The notes: generated from the letters alone by a model not told the origin. Numbered from the stretch's first letter, positions 1 to 5,383 are shown. The stretch: DNA of 5,799 nucleotides from Elusimicrobiota bacterium (GCA_031259485.1 JAIRLH010000141.1:1-5799); one strand, 5' to 3'. Numbers and translations: made by a program.

Positions 1-1
1 G

Positions 2-94
2 CACAATGAGCGAGGGGTATCTCTTTGTGAAAGTATAGGGGGGAAACCTGAGCCGCTGGGCTGCGGCGGGAAAGTTGCCTGTTATAAGCTATAA
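2..94 (+). CDS. C-terminal fragment of a protein running in from the left edge, possibly type IV pilin-like
   Basis: From base 2 one frame stays open for 30 codons and stops at TAA (92-94). The other two plus frames stop sooner, at base 7 and near base 36. The tail has three cysteines, a SLCESIGGK segment and a CYKL ending. A short C-terminal tail with CxxxGG and paired cysteines before an aromatic-Leu end resembles the disulfide-closed C-terminus of type IV pilin or pseudopilin proteins. That identity is inference from a very short stretch; the conserved pilin N-terminus would lie outside the window. A terminator-like region directly follows the stop, which supports a real gene end here. The gene converges on the minus-strand gene ending at 128. 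The start and most of the protein are missing because of the window edge, not because of a mutation. Confidence 0.5.
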   Translation, partial: HNERGVSLCESIGGKPEPLGCGGKVACYKL

Positions 95-129
95 ACAGGC
101 CTATAATAGGCGCCTTTTGCTGTTTTTTT
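77..129 (+). terminator. Probable intrinsic terminator of the left-edge gene
   Basis: Two successive hairpins precede T-rich sequence. The first pairs GCCTGTT (77-83) with AACAGGC (94-100), extended by ATA/TAT around a small loop with one bulged A; its right arm overlaps the stop codon. The second is GCCTA-TAA-TAGGC (99-111). T-runs follow at 115-118 and 123-129. The two hairpins share bases 99-100, so they cannot both be fully closed. The T-tract lies on the plus strand, so this fits termination of the 2-94 gene. It does not serve the convergent minus-strand gene well, because that direction has no U-tract after the stem. Confidence 0.45.
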
Positions 130-1072
130 AATTTCTATATTCTCCCGCCACAATAGCTCTTGCGGAGGTGTCGGCGGGGATGACGGTCTTCTCGTCCAAG
201 TCAACGCGGTAGGCGCCGCAGTCTATAGGATAGGGCTTCATTGCGGCGCGCGTTTTGCCCAGCAGCGCGTTCACCTTACACGAAACTTTATAAACCGGCG
301 AGCCGATTTTATCGGTTATCCACTGCCTGTCATTGGCCAGCAGCACCTGGCCCTTGGCGCGCTGCGCCTTATCAATTGACTGGATATACGCGTCTATATC
401 CTTATTATAAAAACGTTTGAGCAACAGCACCGCCTGGTTGCGTTCGTAGGCCAGCTTCTTTTCCAATTCTTCGGCGCGCTCGCGCTCATCGTTGAAAGAC
501 GGGGTTTCAACTTCGGCTGTTTTGGGTTTTTGGCCGTCAAACAGATAAGTGCCGTCGCGCGCGGCGGCGGTATCGTCGTATACCGCGGTTTTGTAAGGCT
601 CCTGCCCGATGGGCAGATAGGGGGCCTGCTGACGTACTTCCGTACCTTCCAGCATAATTATCCCGCCCGATTTTAGAGCGTTCTTTGGCTCCGCGCGGCC
701 GTGTATAGTGTTGAGGAAGGAGGAGTAGCTCATCTCAAAAGTAATTTTTTCCGGCGCGTATTTTATCGCGCGGCCTGCGGAGGCCATGTCGCGCGCAAAG
801 TATTCGTTGGGGTTTATGACTACCATCTTACGCTCGCTGTACCAGCAGCATTTATTTACGCAGGCCAAATCTCTGTTAAATCCGTAAGCCGCCTGCGGCG
901 GGCTGAAGCGCAGGTCAAGGCGGTAGCAGACGTCCTCAATCTTACCGCTGAGGCTGGTTTTTGAGGAGTCTATCTTTATCCACTGCTTAGTGGAATCCCC
1001 GTCGCTCGTGCTCATACCCACGCACGCGCACAGCGCAACGGCGGCCGCCAATAAAACCGATAATTTTTTCAT
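128..1072 (-). CDS. Predicted cysteine-containing lipoprotein of unknown function, 314 aa
   Basis: I do not recognise this family. The start chosen is the ATG at 1072-1070, not the upstream ATG at 1114. It gives a clean signal peptide (MKK, a hydrophobic stretch to residue 14, then L-C-A-C), it has a G-rich Shine-Dalgarno-like tract at about 1082-1087, and the upstream ATG lies inside a repeat hairpin. Cys17 fits a lipobox, although Cys at -2 is unusual; ordinary signal peptidase I cleavage is the alternative. The mature part has six cysteines (49, 71, 75, 76, 265, 285), including an adjacent CC pair followed by Trp, which would suit disulfides in an exported protein. Residues 194-245 are rich in E, K, R and A and probably helical or coiled-coil. 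No enzyme motif is visible. A TATAAA at 1100-1095 on the minus strand could be its -10 box, with a poor -35. It is convergent with the left-edge gene and divergent from the nad operon. Confidence 0.75.
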   Translation of the reverse strand: MKKLSVLLAAAVALCACVGMSTSDGDSTKQWIKIDSSKTSLSGKIEDVCYRLDLRFSPPQAAYGFNRDLACVNKCCWYSERKMVVINPNEYFARDMASAGRAIKYAPEKITFEMSYSSFLNTIHGRAEPKNALKSGGIIMLEGTEVRQQAPYLPIGQEPYKTAVYDDTAAARDGTYLFDGQKPKTAEVETPSFNDERERAEELEKKLAYERNQAVLLLKRFYNKDIDAYIQSIDKAQRAKGQVLLANDRQWITDKIGSPVYKVSCKVNALLGKTRAAMKPYPIDCGAYRVDLDEKTVIPADTSARAIVAGEYRN

Positions 1073-1100
1073 AATTTTTTTGCCCCCCGTGATGTTTATA

Positions 1101-1236
1101 AATTCTGCCCCCATTGGGGGAAGTACCCCGAAGCGCCGTAGAGAGTAATATTATTGTTATTCTTTTATTTTATGACTACCACGGCTTTACCTCTACCCCA
1201 GCTTGCGGATACTCCCCCTAAAAAGGGGAGAGTTAT
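1101..1236. repeat. Folded imperfect inverted-repeat element (REP/BIME- or MITE-like) in the divergent gap
   Basis: Two GC-rich hairpins face each other across an AT-rich centre (about 1146-1178). The left hairpin is CCCCC-ATT-GGGGG (1108-1120). The right one is CTCCCC (1212-1217), a 7-base loop, GGGGAG (1225-1230). The flanks also match in inverted orientation: about 1116-1148 aligns imperfectly with the reverse complement of about 1185-1220, sharing GGGGGA, GTA, AAGC or CAAGC and TAGAG blocks. The whole can fold into one long imperfect stem. No coding capacity is seen. Its place between divergent genes, and a related hairpin at 4755-4775, suggest a dispersed non-coding element. Family membership is inference. 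Confidence 0.55.
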
Positions 1237-1272
1237 ATGACACGAAATTCTGTATAATTTCAATATAGCATT

Positions 1273-1301
1273 TTTACGGCGTTTTTTTGCTAAGATATAA
1301 A
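1273..1301 (+). promoter_or_regulatory. Candidate sigma70-type promoter for the lipoprotein-nadA-nadC-aminotransferase operon
   Basis: TTTACG (1273-1278, 4 of 6 against TTGACA) and TATAAA (1296-1301, 5 of 6 against TATAAT) are separated by 17 bases. Transcription would begin near 1308, leaving a leader of about 24 bases that carries the Shine-Dalgarno sequence. A perfect TATAAT also occurs at 1253-1258, but it lacks a -35 match at a suitable distance. It remains an alternative and would give a longer leader. No known NAD-responsive riboswitch or clear operator palindrome is recognisable between here and the start codon. Confidence 0.45.
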
Positions 1302-1331
1302 TATAGCTGTAAATTTTAAGGAGGTTTTGTT

Positions 1332-1610
1332 ATGAAATATATATTCGGTTCCCTGGCGGTTTCGGCTTTAATTCTGGCGGGCTGCGCTTCTTCTTCCAAA
1401 AATACCGACCCGCAGAAACAGCAGGAGGCTTCTTACGTCCAGCAACAGGCTGAAAGTGTTATTGTGGACGAGGAATTTGATTTGCTCGTCGCCCCGCAGT
1501 ATGATTATAATTCAAACGTTCCCTACGCGCAGCAGATAAAAACCAAACCCGAGGCAAAAAGCGCGGTAAAAAAATCAAACGTAAAACCTAAGGCGTATAA
1601 ACAAAACTGA
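1332..1610 (+). CDS. Small predicted outer-membrane lipoprotein, 92 aa, unknown function
   Basis: The protein begins with a textbook lipoprotein signal peptide: MKY, a hydrophobic core, and lipobox L-A-G-C with the lipidated Cys at position 18. Residue +2 is Ala rather than Asp, which under the Lol rule of Proteobacteria favours the outer membrane. A perfect AAGGAGG (1318-1324) lies 7 bases before the ATG, so the start is secure and expression may be strong. The mature part of about 75 residues is low in complexity: a Q-rich stretch (29-40), an acidic VDEEFD segment, a Tyr/Asn/Gln-containing middle and a Lys-rich basic tail with repeated K-P and K-A. Such a tail could contact anionic envelope polymers, but that is conjecture. 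No known domain is recognised. nadA starts 18 bases after its stop with no terminator between, so it is probably the first gene of the nad operon. Confidence 0.8.
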   Translation: MKYIFGSLAVSALILAGCASSSKNTDPQKQQEASYVQQQAESVIVDEEFDLLVAPQYDYNSNVPYAQQIKTKPEAKSAVKKSNVKPKAYKQN

Positions 1611-1628
1611 CCGGCGGGATTTTAGCAA

Positions 1629-2681
1629 ATGTCCTACGGCGGCATGATAAATGAAGTTGAACTGGAAACCCAAAGGCTTTATAAAATTCTGGGCGGCCTT
1701 ACCGATTTTAAAATCGGCGCGAAGTATGACGCCGCCTTTTGCCGTGCAGCCGCGCCGTTTACGCTGGAAATAAATAAACTTAAAAAGGAAACGGACGCCG
1801 TAATTCTTGCGCATTATTACTGCGCGCCGCAGATAGTTTACGGCGTGGCGGATTACAAGGGGGACTCGCTCGCCCTCGCGCGGGCCGCCGCCGAAGTCAA
1901 GGAAAGCATTATTATTTTTTGCGGCGTATTTTTTATGGCTCAGACGGCGAAAATCATAAACCCGCGCAAGCGGGTTTTTTTACCGCCTTTATTTGCCGGC
2001 TGCTCGCTTGCTGACAGCGTCGACGCCGCGCAGGCGGCGGCTATGCGCGCAAAATATCCGCGGGCTCAGTTTGTCTGCTATATCAACAGCACGGCCGAGG
2101 TTAAGGCGGCGTGCGATATTTGCGTTACGTCAGCCAATGTTTTTGACATCATAGCGGCAAGCGCGGCGCGGCAGATTGTCTTTTTGCCCGACGTATATAT
2201 GGCCGCGGATATCGCGCGCGAAATGCGGCGCAGAGGCATTGACAAAGAAATTATCCCCTTCGGCGGCACTTGCTGCGTGCACGATAAATACAACGCGCAG
2301 GACGTGCGGGATATACGGGCCGCGCATCCCGCCGCGGCCATAATCTGCCATCCGGAATGCGCGCCGCAGGTGTGCGAACTTTGCGATTACTGCGGCGGCA
2401 CAAGCGGCATGCTTAAATTCGTCAAAAGCAGCGCGGCCCGTACTTTTGCCGTGCTCAGCGAAGACGGCATTATAAACTGTCTTGAATATGAAAATCCCGA
2501 TAAAAATTTTTTGCATTACGGCCGTACCTGCGCGCAAATGAAGCGCAATAATCTGCAAAATATTCTGGGCATACTCAAAAATCCCGCGCCGGAGGCGGAG
2601 GTTCAGGTCGGCTCCTCCGTAGCCGACGCGGCAAAGAAATGCATTTACAAAATGTTTAAAGCCGGAGGCGCTGATTTATGA
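1629..2681 (+). CDS. nadA: Quinolinate synthase NadA, 350 aa
   Basis: NadA is a [4Fe-4S] enzyme that condenses iminoaspartate with dihydroxyacetone phosphate to form quinolinate in the cytoplasm, an early step of de novo NAD synthesis. Family motifs run in order: AHYY (61-64), GDS (78-80), FCGV (97-100), AGCSLADS (123-130), YIN (151-153), TCCVH (214-218), HPE (241-243), GGTSG (256-260) and TCAQMK (300-305). The three cluster-ligand cysteines should be Cys98, Cys215 (or adjacent Cys216) and Cys301. The C-terminal CxxCxxC form seen in E. coli NadA is absent. Length is normal. Cys is unusually frequent, notably a 240-255 cluster next to the HPE motif. The start at 1629 follows a GGCGGGA-like site; Met6 (1644) is a possible alternative because conservation only begins later. 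A terminator-like hairpin lies within the gene at 1958-1981. The stop overlaps the nadC start. Confidence 0.95.
   Translation: MSYGGMINEVELETQRLYKILGGLTDFKIGAKYDAAFCRAAAPFTLEINKLKKETDAVILAHYYCAPQIVYGVADYKGDSLALARAAAEVKESIIIFCGVFFMAQTAKIINPRKRVFLPPLFAGCSLADSVDAAQAAAMRAKYPRAQFVCYINSTAEVKAACDICVTSANVFDIIAASAARQIVFLPDVYMAADIAREMRRRGIDKEIIPFGGTCCVHDKYNAQDVRDIRAAHPAAAIICHPECAPQVCELCDYCGGTSGMLKFVKSSAARTFAVLSEDGIINCLEYENPDKNFLHYGRTCAQMKRNNLQNILGILKNPAPEAEVQVGSSVADAAKKCIYKMFKAGGADL
1958..1981 (+). terminator. Intrinsic-terminator-like hairpin inside the nadA reading frame
   Basis: AAACCCGC (1958-1965), GCAA tetraloop (1966-1969), GCGGGTTT (1970-1977), with an uninterrupted run of seven T (1975-1981). 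This has the full shape of a Rho-independent terminator. It lies at codons 110-118 of nadA (I-N-P-R-K-R-V-F-L), about 330 bases into the gene. Translating ribosomes would normally melt it, so any termination would be conditional on slow or absent translation. Shape is seen in sequence; activity is inference. Confidence 0.4.
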
Positions 2682-3529
2682 CAGACCCGATAATTAAACT
2701 TGCCGTTGAAGAAGATTTTGCTTTAGGCGACATTACTTCCGACAATATTTTCCGCGCAGGCGACAGATGCAAAGCGGTATTTGTCGCAAAGGAAGACATG
2801 ATCGTCTGCGGCGGGGAAGCGGCAAAACAAGTGTTTGAATACGTTGACCCGCGTATAAAATTTGCGCAGCTTGCGCCCGAAGGCGCGGCGGTAAAAAAAG
2901 GCGCGCGTATAGCCGCGGTTGAAGGCCCGACGCTCGGCGTGCTGCGCGGGGAGCGCGCGGCGTTAAATTTCATGCAGCGCATGTCGGCAATAGCAAGCGT
3001 TGCGCGGGAGCTGAGCGCGATCGCGCGTAAATACGGCGTGATGCTTACCGACACGCGCAAATCCCAGCCAGGCATGCGCAAATTTGACAAATACGCCGTA
3101 AGGACGGGCGGGGCGCGCAATCACCGCATGTCGCTGGCGGACGGCGTGCTGATTAAAGATAATCATATCGCCGCGGCCGGAGGCATAACGGCCGCAGTAA
3201 AAAAAATAAAAAATAAAATCGGCCACACTTCCAAGATTGAAGTTGAGACGAAAAACCTTAAAGAAGCGGCCGAAGCCCTTAAAGCGGGCGCGGATATAAT
3301 AATGCTGGATAATATGCGGCCTGCCGAAATCATAAAAGCAAAAAAACTGATAAGCGGCAAGGCCGTTATAGAAGTATCCGGCGGCGTAAACAAAAACAAT
3401 TTGGAGGAATATTGCAAAACAGGCGTTGACGTGGTGTCCATGGGGGCGCTTACGCACAGCGTGCCTGCAAAAGATATAAGCATGCTGGTGATAAAGCAAA
3501 AAATAAATAAAGGAGATAAAAACTTATGA
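2678..3529 (+). CDS. nadC: Nicotinate-nucleotide pyrophosphorylase (quinolinate phosphoribosyltransferase) NadC, 283 aa
   Basis: NadC converts quinolinate and PRPP to nicotinate mononucleotide, CO2 and pyrophosphate, taking NadA's product directly. Recognisable family motifs are EDFALGDITSD (12-22), ALNFMQRMS (95-103), TDTRK (124-128) followed by PG, a KYAVRTGG segment (138-145), KNHR-like RNHR (147-150), VLIKDNHI (157-164), KIEVE (186-190), IMLDN (208-212), EVSGGV (232-237) and VSMGALTHS (253-261). Basic and acidic residues expected for phosphoribosyl and quinolinate binding (Arg127, Lys128, Arg150, Lys160, Glu188, Asp211) are present. Gln130 after DTRKS stands where family members usually have Thr, a mild departure. 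Length is typical. GGAGG (2664-2668) sits 9 bases before the ATG. The ATGA overlap with nadA implies translational coupling, and the same arrangement leads to the next gene. Confidence 0.95.
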   Translation: MTDPIIKLAVEEDFALGDITSDNIFRAGDRCKAVFVAKEDMIVCGGEAAKQVFEYVDPRIKFAQLAPEGAAVKKGARIAAVEGPTLGVLRGERAALNFMQRMSAIASVARELSAIARKYGVMLTDTRKSQPGMRKFDKYAVRTGGARNHRMSLADGVLIKDNHIAAAGGITAAVKKIKNKIGHTSKIEVETKNLKEAAEALKAGADIIMLDNMRPAEIIKAKKLISGKAVIEVSGGVNKNNLEEYCKTGVDVVSMGALTHSVPAKDISMLVIKQKINKGDKNL

Positions 3530-4737
3530 AAGATTTTAGCAATCTTCTGGCGGAAGTCAATAACAGAGCCAAGGCTTCCGTAATACGCGAGCTTCTTAAA
3601 TTTACCAATAAACCCGGGCTGATTTCTTTTGCCGGCGGCATGCCGGATCCGAGCGCGTTTCCTGTCAAAGACATTACACATTTTATGTCCGAAGCGGTGG
3701 AAAAGAACGCTCATGTCGCCCTGCAGTACGGCCAGACTGAAGGCGAACCGGGCTTTGTGGCGGAGCTTATCAAACTGCTGAAATCCGACGAAAATATTGA
3801 AGTTTCCGGCGAACAGATTTTGGTTACGTCCGCCTCTCAGCAGGCTTTGGACGTCGTAACGAAAGCATTTATAAACCCGGGCGATATCATACTGGTGGGC
3901 ATGCCCACGTATCTGGGCGCGCTGCAGACTTTTCAGTCTTACGGCGCGCGCATGGTCGGCGTTGAAAGCGACAATGACGGCATGATTCCCGAGTCCGTTG
4001 AAAAGGAGCTTGAAACCCTTAAAAAAGCCGGCAAACGGTGCAAATTTATTTATGTGGTGCCGGATTTCCAGAACCCGACGGGCACCACTATCCCCGTGGA
4101 GCGCCGAGTAAAAATTCTTGAGCTTGCCAAAAAACACGGCGCGCTTATTCTTGAAGATTCCCCGTACCGCAAAATCCGCTTTGAAGGCGAGCACCAGACC
4201 ACGTTCTACGCTCTTGATAAAGGCGAAGGCAATGTTATGACAATGTTTACCTTCTCAAAAACTTTTGTGCCCGGGTTCAGGCTTGGTTATATCGTGGCGC
4301 ATAAGGATTTGATAAGGAAGTTCTGCATTTTAAAACAGTCAATGGATTTATGCTCCAGCCCCGTGTGCCAGGCCGTGACGATGGAATATCTTAAAGCAGG
4401 CAAACTGGACGCGCATGTGCGGAAAATCGTTGAAATCTACGGCAAAAAGCGCGACGCGATGCTGAAGGCGCTCAGAACCTATATGCCCGCCGGCGTAAGC
4501 TGGACGGAGCCCAAGGGCGGCCTGTTCCTGTGGGTGATGCTGCCGGAATATATTAACTGTACTGAGATGTTTCCTTCCGCGCTGGAGCAGAAGGTTGCCT
4601 ATGTAATCGGCTCCGCCTTCTACCACGACGGCAGCGTAAACAACTGCATGAGACTCAATTTCTCCTACGCCACGTTTGAGCAGATTGACGAGGGTATCAA
4701 ACGCCTCGCCGCCGCGATTAAGAAGAATATAAGGTAG
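3526..4737 (+). CDS. PLP-dependent class I/II aminotransferase of the LysN/ARO8/KAT-II type, 403 aa
   Basis: This is a fold-type I PLP aminotransferase resembling 2-aminoadipate aminotransferases and MocR-type catalytic domains, without any DNA-binding domain. Signatures: ISFAGGMPDP (33-42), LQYGQTEGEPG (66-76), TSASQQALD (101-109), PTYLG (127-131), FQNPTG (181-186) with Asn183, EDSPY (210-214) with Asp211 (PLP N1) and Tyr214 (PLP O3'), FSKTFVPGFRLGY (243-255) with Lys245 as Schiff-base lysine, and CMRLNFS (374-380) with Arg376 for the substrate carboxylate. Catalytic residues appear complete and length is normal. The substrate cannot be assigned: relatives act on 2-aminoadipate, branched-chain, aromatic amino acids or kynurenine. 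AAAGGAG (3509-3515) precedes the ATG by 10 bases, and ATGA overlaps the nadC stop, so it is co-expressed with nadA and nadC. It is the last gene before the terminator at 4846-4885. Confidence 0.92.
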   Translation: MKDFSNLLAEVNNRAKASVIRELLKFTNKPGLISFAGGMPDPSAFPVKDITHFMSEAVEKNAHVALQYGQTEGEPGFVAELIKLLKSDENIEVSGEQILVTSASQQALDVVTKAFINPGDIILVGMPTYLGALQTFQSYGARMVGVESDNDGMIPESVEKELETLKKAGKRCKFIYVVPDFQNPTGTTIPVERRVKILELAKKHGALILEDSPYRKIRFEGEHQTTFYALDKGEGNVMTMFTFSKTFVPGFRLGYIVAHKDLIRKFCILKQSMDLCSSPVCQAVTMEYLKAGKLDAHVRKIVEIYGKKRDAMLKALRTYMPAGVSWTEPKGGLFLWVMLPEYINCTEMFPSALEQKVAYVIGSAFYHDGSVNNCMRLNFSYATFEQIDEGIKRLAAAIKKNIR

Positions 4738-4754
4738 GGCCGCCATTTCTCTTC

Positions 4755-4775
4755 CTCTCCCCCGCGTGGGGAGAG
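4755..4775. repeat. GC-rich hairpin related to the 1101-1236 element
   Basis: CTCTCCCC (4755-4762), a 5-base loop CGCGT, GGGGAGAG (4768-4775) form a perfect 8-bp stem. The core (CTCCCC ... GGGGAG) is the same as in the right hairpin of the 1101-1236 element, with a different loop. It is followed by a purine-rich CTGGGAGGATGGAG stretch. It has no T-run, so it is not a terminator. A single-copy member of a dispersed intergenic hairpin family is the simplest reading. Confidence 0.5.
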
Positions 4776-4845
4776 CTGGGAGGATGGAGAAGCGTTGTTA
4801 TTGCGGTTGTTTAAAAGCCGTGCAGGCGCGCAACTTTTTTATTTA

Positions 4846-4885
4846 ACGCCAAGGGCCGGTTAATCCCGGCCCTTAGCCGTTTTTT
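4846..4885 (+). terminator. Strong Rho-independent terminator ending the nad operon
   Basis: AAGGGCCGG (4851-4859), loop TTAATC (4860-4865), CCGGCCCTT (4866-4874) make a perfect 9-bp stem. Weaker outer pairing involves ACG (4846-4848) and CGT (4878-4880). TTTTTT follows at 4880-4885. It lies about 110 bases downstream of the aminotransferase stop and is oriented for plus-strand transcription. It separates the nad operon from rbfA, which therefore needs its own promoter. Confidence 0.8.
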
Positions 4886-5006
4886 AGGAGCGAGAATTTT
4901 TGTTTCCCGGCTCGTAAATGTCAAGCGGATAGCTTATTACCTTTTTCTCAAACCTGGTTTTGGCTTTAAAGCGCGAGTGTAATAAAAAGCGGGCGTGATA
5001 AATTTG
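4884..5006 (-). pseudogene. Possible remnant of a minus-strand gene (40 codons, no start codon)
   Basis: On the minus strand one frame is open for 40 codons between a TAG (5009-5007) and a TAA (4886-4884). It has no ATG, GTG or TTG. The second half reads like ordinary protein, with a KAKTRFEKKV stretch and then YPLDIYEPGNK. It could be the degraded C-terminal end of a gene, or chance. No homologue is recognised, and rbfA begins just beyond its upstream limit. Confidence 0.15.
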
Positions 5007-5013
5007 CTATTAT
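5005..5013 (+). promoter_or_regulatory. Extended -10 promoter directly before rbfA
   Basis: TGCTATTAT matches the TGn-TATAAT extended -10 form at 5 of 6 hexamer positions. No -35 hexamer is visible at the usual distance (4985-4990 reads AAAAGC), as is common for extended -10 promoters. Transcription would begin about 7 bases downstream, near 5020-5021, essentially at the rbfA ATG. The overlapping TATATAA at 5011-5017 is an alternative, which would put the start even further downstream. Confidence 0.45.
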
Positions 5014-5020
5014 ATAAATA

Positions 5021-5383
5021 ATGATAGAACGCACGAAAAGGCTTGAGGCTTTGTTCCTCTCGGAACTCAGTACAATAATCTCGCGCATGATTGCCAGCGG
5101 CAGTTTCAGCGGGTTTATCACGATTACAGGCGTGCGCGTGTCCAAAGATTTGGCGACGGCGAAGGTTTTTTATTCCGTTTTCGGCGGCAAAGAGGATAAA
5201 AAAAACGCGGCTCTGCGCTTGGCCGCGCTCAGGGGGGAAATCGGCTCTCTGCTGCGCAAGAGGCTGCATATAAAGCGGATACCTTCTTTCTCCTTCCAGC
5301 CCGACGACACGCCGGAGCGCGCTTCACAACTTGAAAAAATATTTTCAAAAATAGAAAAAGACAATGAACAAAACCGCGTCTGA
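5021..5383 (+). CDS. rbfA: Ribosome-binding factor A (RbfA), 120 aa
   Basis: RbfA is a small KH-like protein that binds the immature 30S subunit and helps process the 5' end of 16S rRNA, especially in the cold. The N-terminal ERTKRLEALFLSEL helix is followed by a beta-strand region GFITITGVRVS (31-41), then SKDLATAKVFYSV (41-53), a charged loop and helix (55-78), the RKRLHIKRIP segment (79-88), and FSFQPDDTPERASQLEKIF (90-108), which matches the family's usual F..D.s.e....l...l ending. Length is typical. The ATG at 5021 places the first helix exactly where the family starts, and no alternative upstream start exists. There is no Shine-Dalgarno sequence: the 20 bases before the ATG are AT-rich and pyrimidine-containing. 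Together with the promoter at 5005-5013 this suggests a leaderless message. The 3' end overlaps the next gene by 20 bases. Confidence 0.9.
   Translation: MIERTKRLEALFLSELSTIISRMIASGSFSGFITITGVRVSKDLATAKVFYSVFGGKEDKKNAALRLAALRGEIGSLLRKRLHIKRIPSFSFQPDDTPERASQLEKIFSKIEKDNEQNRV

Noticed and set aside
1..127. Hairpin-rich left edge as the 3' end of a structured RNA or riboswitch
   Set aside because: A continuous 30-codon frame with a stop followed by a terminator explains it better, and no known RNA motif (RNase P, tmRNA, SRP, common riboswitches) could be recognised.
701..964. 87-codon plus-strand open frame inside the minus-strand lipoprotein gene
   Set aside because: Antisense to a gene with a convincing signal peptide; no Shine-Dalgarno site and no family resemblance.
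1073..1114. N-terminal extension of the minus-strand lipoprotein to the ATG at 1114
   Set aside because: The extra 14 residues would precede a clean signal peptide, and the ATG lies in a repeat hairpin; the ATG at 1072 has a G-rich site upstream.
1237..1258. Promoter formed by ATGACA (1237-1242) and TATAAT (1253-1258)
   Set aside because: The spacing is only 10 bases, far shorter than the 16-18 needed for a sigma70-type promoter.
1302..1331. NAD-sensing riboswitch in the operon leader
   Set aside because: The predicted leader is only about 24 bases of AT-rich sequence plus the ribosome site, too short and unstructured for a known NAD riboswitch.
2130..2558. 142-codon minus-strand open frame inside nadA
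   Set aside because: A shadow of GC-biased nadA codons, with no plausible start signal or motif.
3163..4194. 343-codon open frame on the minus strand across nadC and the aminotransferase
   Set aside because: It is antisense to two well-conserved enzymes with overlapping starts and good ribosome sites. Its translation shows no family motif and is rich in Phe, Ala, His and Lys, as expected of the complementary reading of biased codons.
4784..4846. 20-codon plus-strand frame with CYCGC after the aminotransferase
   Set aside because: Very short, its start sits in the flank of the hairpin repeat with GGAGG touching the ATG, and it ends in the terminator approach; no support as a peptide gene.
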